A stretch of 64,000 nt of DNA, from assembly GCF_000756615.1 (NCBI RefSeq), contig NZ_CP009288.1, positions 3,968,001 through 4,032,000 of the forward strand, in the 5' to 3' direction. Below are positions 8,482-17,053 of the stretch, in pieces. The translations under genes and the position numbers were made by a program. Within the stretch, counting starts at the first letter, position 1, and every line of letters begins with the position of its first letter. The notes under the pieces were generated by a model. The model ran no database searches and was not told the origin of the DNA. It saw nothing but the letters and a program-made list of their open reading frames with translations. The stretch is from Paenibacillus durus (lineage in GTDB: Bacteria; Bacillota; Bacilli; Paenibacillales; Paenibacillaceae).

Positions 8482-8961
8482 TTACTGCGTGACGGTTACC
8501 GGTTGTGCGGGCGGCTGTGTATTTTGCTGTGCAGTCGCGTTTCCGCCTTGACCGCCTTGGCCGCCTTGAGCGGGAAACATCGACTGGATTTTGTCGATCA
8601 GCCCTGGGGTGGCATCGATAATTTTCTCAAAAATATGAGTTTGGTTGTCGAGCGGCACGATATGCACACCTTGCTGGCCGACGACAAGAAAAGCAATTGG
8701 CCGGATGGAAACCCCGCCCCCGCTGCCGCCTCCGAATGGGAGCAGCTTCACGCCGCTTTGGCCATTCGCAGGCTTGTCTTCATCTTCGACATTGAAGTCA
8801 CTGCCCCCTGCGGCAAATCCGAATGCAACTTTACTAATGGGCAAAATCGTGCTGCCGTCCGACGTCTGAACCGGCTCGCCGACGATGGTGTTGACGTCGA
8901 CCATGCCTTTAATGTTTTCCATCGCGGTCTGCATTAGACCTTGAATGGGGTGGTCACTCAT
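8482..8961 (-). CDS. ytfJ: Spore protein YtfJ (GerW family)
   Basis: 159-residue YtfJ/GerW family protein, found in spores and linked to germination in Bacillus relatives. It begins with the typical segment HPIQGLMQTAMENIKGMVDVNTIVG and has the family core ILPISKVAFGFAAGGSDF. A glycine-rich stretch (LPFGGGSGGGVSI) and the motif FLVVGQQGVHIVPLD follow. The last 25 residues are low-complexity Gly/Gln/Pro. In B. subtilis it is paired with ytfI. The same pairing holds here with the DUF2953 gene immediately upstream. Confidence 0.9.
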   Translation of the reverse strand: MSDHPIQGLMQTAMENIKGMVDVNTIVGEPVQTSDGSTILPISKVAFGFAAGGSDFNVEDEDKPANGQSGVKLLPFGGGSGGGVSIRPIAFLVVGQQGVHIVPLDNQTHIFEKIIDATPGLIDKIQSMFPAQGGQGGQGGNATAQQNTQPPAQPVTVTQ

Positions 8962-9050
8962 ATTGTTATCCTCCTTCGACTTCTAGGGAATAGAATTCCT
9001 TCACAACGTATATTCCCCCGAAAGAAGCGTTACTATGTACCCCGCCAGGG

Positions 9051-9761
9051 TCATGCAGCACTTTTTCCCCGTTTCCGGGACCGCATCTCGCGGACAAGCT
9101 CCTTCCACTGTCTGATGCCTTCATCCGCCTGCATGGCCCGTACCAGCAGCCTGAATCCTGCAAACAGCGCGTGGCCCGCAGATATTCTTCCGGCGCAATC
9201 GACCTCGGTGGAAAATTTCACGTCGTCATCGAACACCGGAACCACGAATAGGCGCGGACGGTGCAGCAGCTTTACCCACTGCGAGGCCCAGCCGATCAAG
9301 CTCCACTTCAGCCCCCAAAGCGCCCCGGCCGCCGTGGCCGTTCCCGCTGCGTCGCCCAGTGAAAAATTGGTGGACCAGTCCAGCTTCGTAATCTGCAGAT
9401 GGGACAGTGTATCGGCGGTCCAGCGTTTCAGCCCTTGCGTGGCGCGCAGCGCTTTTTTTCCATATTCCATCCATTCGATAACGTCATCCTTGTCGATATC
9501 CGTCTCTTCCTTGTTCGACGATCTTGCCGGCGCGATACCGGTCTCTTCCAGCTTGACATGCAGCCCGCGCTTAAAACCTTCAAATGCGAGCGCCGGAAGC
9601 GAGTAATGGAGCTTAACCAATCCGAAAAGGGCGGTAATATCAAGCACGATCCGGTCATCCTGGCCTGTTCTATTCAGACTGAAATGAATATGAATGCGGG
9701 AAGAGAGCAGCAAGATCGAGCCAGCCAGCAGCAGGACGCCAATTAACAGCCATAGCTTCAC
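9051..9761 (-). CDS. ytfI: DUF2953 membrane-anchored protein (YtfI-like)
   Basis: 236-residue protein of unknown function in the DUF2953 family. One N-terminal membrane span (residues 2-20, LWLLIGVLLLAGSILLL) is followed by a beta-rich portion. That portion has the segments DITALFGLVKLHYSLP and THFSLGDAAGTATAAGALW-like sequence typical of the family. An acidic, lysine-containing linker lies in the middle. It sits upstream of ytfJ, as in Bacillus, which suggests a role in spore formation, but nothing in the sequence shows a catalytic site. Confidence 0.82.
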   Translation of the reverse strand: MKLWLLIGVLLLAGSILLLSSRIHIHFSLNRTGQDDRIVLDITALFGLVKLHYSLPALAFEGFKRGLHVKLEETGIAPARSSNKEETDIDKDDVIEWMEYGKKALRATQGLKRWTADTLSHLQITKLDWSTNFSLGDAAGTATAAGALWGLKWSLIGWASQWVKLLHRPRLFVVPVFDDDVKFSTEVDCAGRISAGHALFAGFRLLVRAMQADEGIRQWKELVREMRSRKRGKSAA

Positions 9762-9864
9762 GTGTCAACCTCCAAGCAATCTTTGATAGGACCCCTTGGA
9801 TTAGTATGGCATTTTCAGACTGGAAAAATTCGCATGACGATAAATTCGTCTAAGCTCTCAAATA

Positions 9865-9897
9865 CAAAAAAATCATAGACCCATTGCGCCTATGATT
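9865..9897 (-). terminator. Intrinsic terminator of scpAB
   Basis: On the minus strand AATCATAG...CTATGATT is followed by a run of T. The upstream arm includes the last codons and stop of scpB, so the terminator overlaps the coding end. Confidence 0.8.
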
Positions 9898-10516
9898 CTT
9901 CATACTCCATTTTAGGTTGCTCCACTTCATCAATTGTCAGCTGGCGGGTATCCAGCTTGTCGAACAATAGCTGCGTTTCTTCCTCCAGATGATCTCCGCT
10001 ATCCAGTGCGGCGGGCTCCGGCAGCTCCTTCAGGCTGGCCAGCCCAAACGTCTCCAGGAAAGACTTGGTCGTTCCGTACAGGATCGGACGCCCCACGGCT
10101 TCCGCCCTGCCGACCTCTTGAATAAGGTCTTTATTGGTCAGCGTATGAATCGCCCGCTCGGATTTCACCCCGCGGATCTCCTCAATCTCCACCCGCGTAA
10201 TCGGCTGCCTGTATGCGATGATAGACAGCGTCTCCAGCGCCGCCTGCGACAAAGACGCGCGGGAAGGCGAATACGCCAGCCGCTCGAAATACGGCGCATG
10301 CTCCGGCAGCGTCGCGAGCCGGTAGTTGCCGGCGATCTGCACGACCTGAAGGCCGCGCCCCTGTGAGGCCAGCTCCTCCCGCAGCTCCTCCATAGTCTCT
10401 GCAACCAGTTCCGTCCGCTGCTCTGTTATCTCGGCAATTTGCCGGGCGGACAGCCCGTCCTCTCCGGCCAGAAACAGCAATCCCTCAATAATTGATTTCA
10501 GACTCTTGTAATCCAT
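9890..10516 (-). CDS. scpB: SMC-ScpAB complex subunit ScpB
   Basis: 208-residue winged-helix protein. It forms a dimer that binds ScpA and the SMC ATPase to organise and segregate the chromosome. Family segments are visible: SIIEGLLFLAGEDGLSARQIAE at the N-terminus, ALETLSIIAYRQPITRVEIEEIRG in the first winged helix, and GRPILYGTTKSFLETFGLASLKELPEP at the end of the second. The C-terminal tail is acidic. It overlaps scpA by 32 nt, an unusually deep overlap that points to strict co-translation. Confidence 0.96.
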   Translation of the reverse strand: MDYKSLKSIIEGLLFLAGEDGLSARQIAEITEQRTELVAETMEELREELASQGRGLQVVQIAGNYRLATLPEHAPYFERLAYSPSRASLSQAALETLSIIAYRQPITRVEIEEIRGVKSERAIHTLTNKDLIQEVGRAEAVGRPILYGTTKSFLETFGLASLKELPEPAALDSGDHLEEETQLLFDKLDTRQLTIDEVEQPKMEYEES

Positions 10517-11276
10517 TGAAGTCTTCTGCTCCTCTCCATTCCATCACAATGTCGTCAAACAATTTCTCCTGATAGCAAAAGATCGCCTTCATCTTCATCA
10601 ACTCCAGAATAGCCAGAAAGGTAGCAACGATTTCATACCTCTCCATGCTTTCATTCAGCAGCGACGAGAAGCGCAGCCTTCCTCCCTTGCCGGTCCGCCG
10701 GAGCGCCTCGGATACATCGCGGATGCGGTCCTTGACCGAAATTTCATCTCTGGTAATCCGCGCATAGGCGGAACGTCTGGCCGCCTTGCCAAGCGCTTTG
10801 CGAAATGCGGCGATCAAATCCGACGTATGAAGGCCTTTAAGGGTATTGTCGACCTGGGATGGCACAAAGGGAGCCAAATCCTCCGGCTCCTTCGTAAAAA
10901 TAAGGCTGCGTTCGCTCTCCATATCCATCAGTTGGGTGGCAATGCTCTTGATTTTACGGTATTCGATCAGACGCTGCACCAGCTCCGCCCGTGGATCGAA
11001 GTCGTCCTCCTCGTAATATTCGAATTCGTCGAATTCGATCACGGGCGGCTTGGGCAGCAGAATCTTGCTCTTAATGGAGAGCAAAGTCGCGGCCATCACC
11101 AGGAACTCGCTTGTGATTTCCAGTTCAAGCTCCTGCATATTCCGCAAATATTCCATGTACTGCTCGGTGATCTCGCTGACCGGAATGTCCTGGATGTCGA
11201 TTTCCGCTTTGTCGATCAAATGCAGCAATAAATCAAGCGGGCCCTCAAACGTCTCCAGCTTGTACAATACAGTCAC
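10485..11276 (-). CDS. scpA: SMC-ScpAB complex subunit ScpA (kleisin)
   Basis: 263-residue kleisin that bridges the SMC heads and holds ScpB. The diagnostic N-terminal motif FEGPLDLLLHLIDKAEIDI and the C-terminal winged-helix segment (FLAILELMKMKAIFCYQEKLF) are present. The start is a GTG at 11276, preceded by GGGAGG at 7 nt. It gives VTVLYKLETFEGPL, in line with the usual family N-terminus. Longer upstream starts pass through a hairpin and are not favoured. The gene follows the riboflavin operon and precedes scpB as in Bacillus. Confidence 0.95.
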   Translation of the reverse strand: MTVLYKLETFEGPLDLLLHLIDKAEIDIQDIPVSEITEQYMEYLRNMQELELEITSEFLVMAATLLSIKSKILLPKPPVIEFDEFEYYEEDDFDPRAELVQRLIEYRKIKSIATQLMDMESERSLIFTKEPEDLAPFVPSQVDNTLKGLHTSDLIAAFRKALGKAARRSAYARITRDEISVKDRIRDVSEALRRTGKGGRLRFSSLLNESMERYEIVATFLAILELMKMKAIFCYQEKLFDDIVMEWRGAEDFNGLQESEINY

Positions 11277-11306
11277 GAGCCAACCTCCCGCAAAAAAGTA
11301 AAGTGC

Positions 11307-11327
11307 AGCGCCCGGGGTGAGGGCGCT
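11307..11327 (-). terminator. Hairpin in front of scpA
   Basis: A perfect 7-bp stem AGCGCCC/GGGCGCT with a 7-nt loop, followed on the minus strand by GCACTTTACTTTTTT. It could end transcripts coming from ribH, or act as a leader hairpin for scpA. It lies only about 30 nt before the scpA start. Confidence 0.45.
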
Positions 11328-11491
11328 ACACAAGTCGAAAACTCTAAGATTTAGATTAGATCGCTTTCTTCCTTATACATATAAATAAGCACGTTTGGGA
11401 CGGATTCGTCAATAGCGGACTTCGCGGAATTTCCATTTCCTCAAGAAGAAACGCCTTCGCCGGCCTTTTAGGACGGCACCGTTTCTCGTAG

Positions 11492-11539
11492 AAATATAAG
11501 GCAAATTGATAAGCGCTCAGCTTATAAATTCTTATATTT
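11492..11539 (-). terminator. Nested hairpin directly after ribH
   Basis: AAATATAAG (minus strand) pairs with CTTATATTT and encloses an inner ATAAGC/GCTTAT stem. It begins right at the ribH stop codon. It resembles a weak terminator or an mRNA-stabilising 3' hairpin; the T-tract is poor. The roughly 160 bp from here to the scpA hairpin hold no gene I can support. Confidence 0.4.
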
Positions 11540-12010
11540 TTAAATAAGTTTGGAAAGATTCGCCATCTCAATAGCGGATACCGCCGCGTCCCAGCCCTTG
11601 TTGCCCGCTTTCGTGCCGGCGCGCTCGACGGCCTGCTCAATGTTCTCGGTTGTCAGCACGCCGAAGATTGTCGGAACGCCCGTCTTGAGATTAATGGCAG
11701 CCACTCCTTTGGATACCTCGTTGCAGACGTAATCGTAATGGGTCGTGGAACCGCGGATTACAGTGCCCAGCGTAACGACTGCATCGTATTTGCCGCTTTC
11801 GGCCATTTTTTGCGCAATCAGCGGAATTTCGAACACTCCCGGTACCCAGGCTACGGAGATTTCATCATCCTTAACACCGTGACGCTTGAATGCGTCGAGA
11901 GCCCCGGACAGCAGCTTGCTCGTAATAAATTCATTGAAACGTCCCACTACAATCCCGTATTTCAAACCTTCTGAAACTAAATGTCCTTCAAAAATCTGCG
12001 GCATACTCAT
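11540..12010 (-). CDS. ribH: 6,7-dimethyl-8-ribityllumazine synthase
   Basis: 156-residue lumazine synthase. It joins 5-amino-6-ribitylaminouracil with 3,4-dihydroxy-2-butanone-4-phosphate, the penultimate step to riboflavin, and forms a 60-mer capsid in Bacillus. Family motifs are GIVVGRFNEFIT, WVPGVFEIPLIAQKM, the phosphate loop GTVIRGSTTHYDYV and the C-terminal GTKAGNKGWDAAVSAIEMANL. The ATG at 12010 was chosen because GGAAGG lies 7 nt upstream. The ATG five codons earlier overlaps that site. Last gene of the rib operon. Confidence 0.96.
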   Translation of the reverse strand: MSMPQIFEGHLVSEGLKYGIVVGRFNEFITSKLLSGALDAFKRHGVKDDEISVAWVPGVFEIPLIAQKMAESGKYDAVVTLGTVIRGSTTHYDYVCNEVSKGVAAINLKTGVPTIFGVLTTENIEQAVERAGTKAGNKGWDAAVSAIEMANLSKLI

Positions 12011-12076
12011 CAACAACCCTTCCATAAATTAGTCAGCTTATATTAAAAATCTGCTTGCTCAAATTTGAATAACGGC

Positions 12077-13330
12077 TTACGCCTTGGAGCTTTCGTTCTG
12101 TTCAATATCGTCGAACTTCAACAGGTGGCCGAGCTTGGACTGCTTGGTGTGCAAATAATTCGTATTGTCTTCGTTCTCCGGCATCTGGATCGGCACGCGC
12201 TCCACAACTTCAAGGCCGTAGCCTTCCAGCCCTTTAATTTTGCGCGGGTTATTTGTCATCAGCTTAATCCGGCGAACGCCCAAATCCTTCAGGATTTGCG
12301 CGCCAATTCCGTAATCGCGCAAATCCGCCGGGAACCCGAGCTCCAGATTCGCATCGACCGTGTCCAGACCTTGTTCCTGAAGCTTATACGCGCGCAGCTT
12401 GTTGATCAAGCCGATGCCCCGGCCTTCCTGGCGCATGTAGAGCAGAACGCCCTTGCCCGCAGCTTCGATCTGGCGCAGCGCCGCTTCGAACTGCGGTCCG
12501 CAGTCGCAGCGGTGGGAATGGAACACATCGCCGGTAAGGCACTCCGAATGTACGCGGACCAGCACCGGCTCGTCTCCGGAAATATCCCCTTTGACGAGAG
12601 CAACATGCTCTTTATCATCCACCTCGTTCGTATAGGCAATCGTCTGGAATTCGCCGAAATCGGTGGGCAGGCGGACCGACACTTCGCGGGTGACCAGTTT
12701 CTCCTTCTCATTGCGGTAATGGATCAGGTCCGCGATGCTGATAAGCTTCAGATCATGCTTCTTGGCGATTTCATGCAGATCGGGGAGACGGGCCATCGTG
12801 CCGTCTTCCTTAACAACCTCGCATATAACCGCAGCGGGGTAGGCGCCGCACATACGGGCCAGATCCACGGCAGCTTCCGTATGGCCGCTTCTGCGCAGCA
12901 CGCCACCCTTTTTCGCGATCAGCGGGAACATATGGCCAGGTCTGCGGAAATCCATCGGGCCGGCTTTCGGGTCCATAATCGCCTTGGCGGTCAGCGACCG
13001 CTCATAGGCCGAGATCCCGGTCGTTGTATCCTTGTGGTCGATCGAAACGGTAAAGGCCGTCCCGTGAAAATCGGTATTTTGACTGACCATCGGCTTCAGA
13101 TCCAGCTCCGCCGCCCGCTCCGCCGTAATCGGCAGGCAGACAAGCCCGCGTCCTTCGGTAATCATGAAGTTGATCACTTCCGGCGTCGCCCGTTCCGCCA
13201 ATGCGATAAAGTCGCCCTCATTCTCGCGGTCTTCGTCATCGACAACGATAACAACCTTGCCGCGCATCAAATCGTAGATCGCTTCTTCAATCGGGTCCAG
13301 GCGAATATCTTCGTTATTATATTGGCTCAT
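12077..13330 (-). CDS. ribBA: Bifunctional DHBP synthase / GTP cyclohydrolase II
   Basis: 417-residue fusion enzyme with both riboflavin entry reactions. The N-terminal half (residues 1-205) is 3,4-dihydroxy-2-butanone-4-phosphate synthase with DDEDRENEGDFI and GHTEAAVDLARM. The C-terminal half is GTP cyclohydrolase II with zinc-binding cysteines in SECLTGDVFHSHRCDCGPQF and the motif RQEGRGIGLINKLRAYKLQ. Start 13330 has GGAGGTCAAGGAA upstream. The long minus-strand extension upstream of it is in ribE sequence and was discarded. It lies between ribE and ribH in the usual order. Confidence 0.96.
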   Translation of the reverse strand: MSQYNNEDIRLDPIEEAIYDLMRGKVVIVVDDEDRENEGDFIALAERATPEVINFMITEGRGLVCLPITAERAAELDLKPMVSQNTDFHGTAFTVSIDHKDTTTGISAYERSLTAKAIMDPKAGPMDFRRPGHMFPLIAKKGGVLRRSGHTEAAVDLARMCGAYPAAVICEVVKEDGTMARLPDLHEIAKKHDLKLISIADLIHYRNEKEKLVTREVSVRLPTDFGEFQTIAYTNEVDDKEHVALVKGDISGDEPVLVRVHSECLTGDVFHSHRCDCGPQFEAALRQIEAAGKGVLLYMRQEGRGIGLINKLRAYKLQEQGLDTVDANLELGFPADLRDYGIGAQILKDLGVRRIKLMTNNPRKIKGLEGYGLEVVERVPIQMPENEDNTNYLHTKQSKLGHLLKFDDIEQNESSKA

Positions 13331-13367
13331 TTCCTTGACCTCCTGGTTCGCTGTAAACTTTCCGATT

Positions 13368-14045
13368 TTATAAAAAACCGTTCGCCGCCAAAAATTCGCT
13401 GCTGATGCGGGAACCCTCAGCCTCTTCCTCATCCGCAGCATTTTGCGGGGAGGAGCCGTAACGGAGCAGATGATCCACATACTTGCCCAGCACGTCGCAT
13501 TCGATATTAACATGATCTCCTGCTCGCTTGTCGGCAAGCACGGTTTCGCCAAGTGTATGCGGGATAATGGACACGGTGAACGATGAAGCCGCCGTACCCG
13601 CCACCGTCAGGCTGATTCCGTCAATCGTGATCGAGCCTTTCGGAATAATGAACTTGAACAGCGACGCGCGGCCCAGCGCAATCTCGAATACAACAGCGTT
13701 CTGATCGCGCTTTACGCTCTTGATGGTTCCCGTACCGTCGACATGGCCCTGCACGATATGCCCGCCGAAACGCCCTCTGGCCGACATCGCCCGCTCCAGA
13801 TTGATCCGGCCGCCGACCCGCAGTTCCTTAAGTGTGCTGTTGCGGTATGTCTGCGGCATGACGTCGGCGGTAAAGCCGTGATCGCTTATCGAGGTCGCCG
13901 TCAGACAGACCCCGTTGACCGACACGCTGTCGCCGATTTTGAGATCGTCCATGATGACGGAAGCATTAATATGCAGAACCATCATCTCGCCGCCCGAGGA
14001 AACGCTGCGCAGCACGCCGACTTCTTCGATCAATCCTGTAAACAT
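13368..14045 (-). CDS. ribE: Riboflavin synthase alpha subunit
   Basis: 225-residue riboflavin synthase. It dismutates two lumazine molecules into riboflavin and the pyrimidine precursor. Two tandem lumazine-binding repeats are visible. Each carries the GDSVSVNGVCLTA-type or GSITIDGISLTV-type motif, and the protein begins with the diagnostic MFTGLIEEVG. The C-terminal part is somewhat longer than the usual 200-215 residues, ending in an acidic then hydrophobic tail. Second gene of the rib operon, 18 bp after ribD. Confidence 0.95.
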   Translation of the reverse strand: MFTGLIEEVGVLRSVSSGGEMMVLHINASVIMDDLKIGDSVSVNGVCLTATSISDHGFTADVMPQTYRNSTLKELRVGGRINLERAMSARGRFGGHIVQGHVDGTGTIKSVKRDQNAVVFEIALGRASLFKFIIPKGSITIDGISLTVAGTAASSFTVSIIPHTLGETVLADKRAGDHVNIECDVLGKYVDHLLRYGSSPQNAADEEEAEGSRISSEFLAANGFL

Positions 14046-14063
14046 CCTGTTTCCCCTCTCCTT

Positions 14064-15167
14064 CTATGCTAGCTCGGGTATGCCGCTGATGCACACATTA
14101 TCTCCGAGAACCTCTACTTCCACTCCCCGCAGCGTAATGGCATTGCTCATCAGCTCCACCCCGTCAAAAGAAAACGCGGCCGGCGCCGCAGCGCCGCCTC
14201 CGACAATCTTCGGAGCGAAAAAGAGCACCACACGGTCCACAAGCCCCTGCTCCAGCATCGCCCCGTTAAGGATGCCTCCGCCTTCCAGCAGGATGGAACC
14301 GATCTCCAGTTCGCCGAGCCTGGACATGGCGGTATTCAGGTCTACTTGCGGTCCTGCGCCGCAGCGCAGCACCTGCACCCCGGCCGCTGTCAGCGCTTCT
14401 TCCTTCGCAGCGTCGACGGTTTCTGCCGCAACAATAATCGTCTGCGCCTGCTTGTCGGTCACAACCGATGATTCAAGCGGAGTGCGAAGATTCGAATCAA
14501 TAATGATCCGCACCGGATTGATGCCTGGCACCTCGGTCCGGGTCGTGAGCGAGGGATTATCGGCAATGACCGTGCCTACGCCAACCATGATGCCCTGATG
14601 ACGATGCCTTATCGTATGTACGATTCCCCTCGCCGCCTCATTGGATATCCATTTACTGTCGCCGGTGCGCGTGGCAATCTTGCCGTCCAACGTGCTGGCG
14701 CTTTTCAATGTGACGAAAGGCTGCTTCGTCAGTATATATTTAATGAACTTCTCATTGAGCCGCAGGGCGCGTTCGCGCAGCAGCCCGACCTCCACTTCGA
14801 TTCCCGCCTTCCGGAGCATCGCGATTCCGCGTCCGGCCACCTGTGGATTCGGGTCCTCGCAAGCGATAACGACCCTTGTCACGCCTTCGGCAATCAGCCG
14901 CTCGCTGCACGGGGGCGTCTTGCCGTAATGGCTGCAGGGCTCCAGCGTCACATAAGCGGTGCTTCCCGCCGCCTGCCCTGCCGCCATATTCAGCGCATGC
15001 ACCTCCGCATGCCCGGTACCCCGCTTCAGATGGGTGCCCAGGCCGATAACCGCTCCATCTTTAACGACAACGCAGCCGACAACCGGATTAATCCCCGTCT
15101 GCCCCTGGGCGCGCTCAGCCATGTCAAGCGCAAGCGACATATAGAACTCGTCATTCATTACATTCAT
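14064..15167 (-). CDS. ribD: Bifunctional riboflavin deaminase/reductase RibD
   Basis: 367-residue enzyme that deaminates the pyrimidinone ring and reduces the ribosyl side chain in riboflavin synthesis. The N-terminal cytidine-deaminase-like domain has zinc motifs GHAEVHAL and EPCSHYGKTPPC. The C-terminal reductase domain contains ASTLDGKIATRTGDSKWIS and ILLEGGGILNGAML. Length is standard. It is the first gene of the rib operon and lies downstream of the FMN riboswitch and its terminator, so its expression should fall when FMN is plentiful. Confidence 0.96.
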   Translation of the reverse strand: MNVMNDEFYMSLALDMAERAQGQTGINPVVGCVVVKDGAVIGLGTHLKRGTGHAEVHALNMAAGQAAGSTAYVTLEPCSHYGKTPPCSERLIAEGVTRVVIACEDPNPQVAGRGIAMLRKAGIEVEVGLLRERALRLNEKFIKYILTKQPFVTLKSASTLDGKIATRTGDSKWISNEAARGIVHTIRHRHQGIMVGVGTVIADNPSLTTRTEVPGINPVRIIIDSNLRTPLESSVVTDKQAQTIIVAAETVDAAKEEALTAAGVQVLRCGAGPQVDLNTAMSRLGELEIGSILLEGGGILNGAMLEQGLVDRVVLFFAPKIVGGGAAAPAAFSFDGVELMSNAITLRGVEVEVLGDNVCISGIPELA

Positions 15168-15207
15168 GCCTAACCTCCGTCCCCTGCAGCGTCATCTGTT
15201 ATTAACT

Positions 15208-15249
15208 AAAAAGCCCATTCAATACTCCTTCGAGGAGCCTTAAATGGGC
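15208..15249 (-). terminator. FMN-controlled terminator of the rib operon
   Basis: GCCCATT...AATGGGC stem with an inner CTCCTCGAAGGAG hairpin, followed by TTTTT on the minus strand. It lies between the FMN riboswitch and ribD and is the likely expression platform. Confidence 0.85.
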
Positions 15250-15385
15250 AGTTTGAGAGTGAGAAAGCATCCATAACCATATGCGGACAAGTCCCTGAAC
15301 ATCAGATTCTTGTGAATTATCGCACATAATATCGGAAGCCATTTCATTGGGCCTGCCCTATGAGAATAGAGCAAGCGGCTTTCTC

Positions 15386-15546
15386 TCCTTCTTCCATCCA
15401 GACTATACTGTCGGTCCCGGAATCTCACCGGGTCCACCGTCCGCGCGGCAAGCGCGTTCCGGGTAGCGGACTTGTCTTGCGTATGCCGCTCCCGCGTCAT
15501 ACGAATCATCACCGCCGGTAGGGAATTTCACCCTGCCCTGAAGGAT
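15386..15546 (-). ncRNA. FMN riboswitch (RFN element) of the rib operon
   Basis: On the minus strand the conserved RFN blocks appear in order. These are AGGGCAGGGTGAAATTCCC, ACCGGCGGTGAT, a variable arm with CGCGCGGAC, GACCCGGTGAGATTCCGG, CCGACAGTATAGTC and GGATGGAAGAAGGAGA. This six-helix element binds FMN. It sits in the leader of ribD-ribE-ribBA-ribH and is followed by a terminator, so ligand binding is expected to stop transcription early. Confidence 0.95.
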
Positions 15547-15591
15547 TGTTATATTCATTTGAGCCGGCAATATACCGACGTTTATGACGGT

Positions 15592-15620
15592 ATCTTATCA
15601 TTTTATCGCGCAAAAATCAA
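15592..15620 (-). promoter_or_regulatory. Sigma-A promoter of the rib operon
   Basis: On the minus strand TTGATT (15615-15620), a 17-bp spacer and TAAGAT (15592-15597). It is placed about 45 bp before the FMN riboswitch. Confidence 0.75.
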
Positions 15621-15696
15621 TCATTACTAAATAACATAATTAAATTTACTTTATTATTGTAAGTTTTATTTATTTATTCATTGCCATAGCGTCCGA

Positions 15697-17049
15697 TCAG
15701 GCTCCCGACACGGACAACGAGCTGACCTTGAGCGTCGGAGAGGTGCAGCTGCCGATAAACCGCGAATCATATCCAATCCTCTCGATCCCATTAAGCAGCT
15801 CAAAAAAGTTGCCGGATACCGTAATCTGATTTACCGGTCTTACGATTTCACCGTGCTCGATCAAATAGCCTATTGCCGCCAGGGAAAAGCTCCCCGAAGT
15901 CGCATTCGTCCCCGCATGCAGACCCTGAAGCTCCACGATCAGAATCCCCCGTTCCGTTTCACGGATGATTTCCGAAAGGCTGGTTGTTCCGGGTGCGATA
16001 TACAGGTTATGATGCGAAACTTCGACCATGCCTTTGTATCCGCCCTTTGCGGCATTGGCTGTACTCTGGACCCCTGCCTTTCGGGCCGTTTTGCGGTTAT
16101 GCAAAAAGGTAAGCAGTCTGCCGTCCTTGATCAGTTCATGCCGCGCGGTGGCGCTGCCTTCCGCATCGAACGCCTTGCTTGACGGCACATTTTCCATCAG
16201 CGGGTCATCGATGATCGATATATTGCTCCCCGCCACCTGCTCGCCCAGCTTGCCTTTTAGACGGGAAAATCCTTTGTCCACCGACTCGGCGGAGAACACC
16301 GAAGCGAAGCTTGACAGCAGAGAAGTTGCAGCGTCATTTCTAAAAATAATGGGATAATTGTCCGAAGGCACCGTCGACGCTCCCAGCTTGGAAACGGCCT
16401 CCCGGACGCCTGTCAGCGCCACACCTTCCAGATCGATATCGTCAAAGCTGCGCAGAGAGAAGTCGAACCAGCCTCCGGTCACGGTCTCCTTCGCATCCTT
16501 CGATTCTTTAGCCAGCACATAAATGCTCGCAGAGGCGGAGCTATGCTTTCTGTGACAGTTCAGGCCTTTCGTATTTACGATCAGCACTTCACTTTCGCTG
16601 ACCGAGGCGGCGGAGCGTCTAACCATATCAATGCGGTGATCGGCATTCAGGGCAATGCGTTCCATCGCAAGGGCGGCTTCGATCAATTGGCCGGGGGGAG
16701 TCTTAATTAGAGAAGCCAAATAGGTATCCACGGAATGGTAGTGCCCGGAACCGGCAAACAATTCTTCCGGCTCCTCGTTCTCCAGCACTTCGGCATTGCT
16801 TCCTGCTTCGTCAAGCAAATAGTCTATGGATTCATAATCCAGCCTCTCGGTGGATGAATAGCCCATTTTGCCGCCGATGAGGCCGCGGAACGACAGGCCG
16901 CCGCTCTCTACGATGTTGTACGCATCAATTTCACCTTTAAGCACCGAGACCGAGGTGGACCGGCCGTTCGCATAGTAGATTTCCATTTCGGTGAAGCCCG
17001 CTTCCCGGCCTTGTGCAAAAAGAACTTTCTGAAACTCTTCGATATTCAA
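15697..17049 (-). CDS. tldE: TldE/PmbA-type metallopeptidase partner
   Basis: 450-residue member of the TldD/PmbA family (U62). TldD and TldE form a heterodimeric protease that degrades unfolded peptides and in some bacteria matures RiPPs. This protein lacks the HExxxH metal motif present in the adjacent TldD, the usual division of labour. Recognisable parts are TLDGEID-like N-terminal strands (VLKGEIDAYNIVESGGLSFRG) and the C-terminal GTNATSGSFSLAAIGYLIEHG. The start is TTG at 17049 with GGGAG at 7 nt. It begins 5 nt after the tldD stop. Confidence 0.88.
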   Translation of the reverse strand: MNIEEFQKVLFAQGREAGFTEMEIYYANGRSTSVSVLKGEIDAYNIVESGGLSFRGLIGGKMGYSSTERLDYESIDYLLDEAGSNAEVLENEEPEELFAGSGHYHSVDTYLASLIKTPPGQLIEAALAMERIALNADHRIDMVRRSAASVSESEVLIVNTKGLNCHRKHSSASASIYVLAKESKDAKETVTGGWFDFSLRSFDDIDLEGVALTGVREAVSKLGASTVPSDNYPIIFRNDAATSLLSSFASVFSAESVDKGFSRLKGKLGEQVAGSNISIIDDPLMENVPSSKAFDAEGSATARHELIKDGRLLTFLHNRKTARKAGVQSTANAAKGGYKGMVEVSHHNLYIAPGTTSLSEIIRETERGILIVELQGLHAGTNATSGSFSLAAIGYLIEHGEIVRPVNQITVSGNFFELLNGIERIGYDSRFIGSCTSPTLKVSSLSVSGA

Positions 17050-17053
17050 CGCG

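Noticed and set aside
11356..11640. 94-codon minus-strand frame beyond ribH
   Set aside because: Starts inside ribH in another frame and runs through hairpin sequence. No family or ribosome site.
12065..13405. 446-codon plus-strand frame opposite ribBA
   Set aside because: Antisense shadow of the GC-rich ribBA gene. No ribosome site, no recognisable protein.
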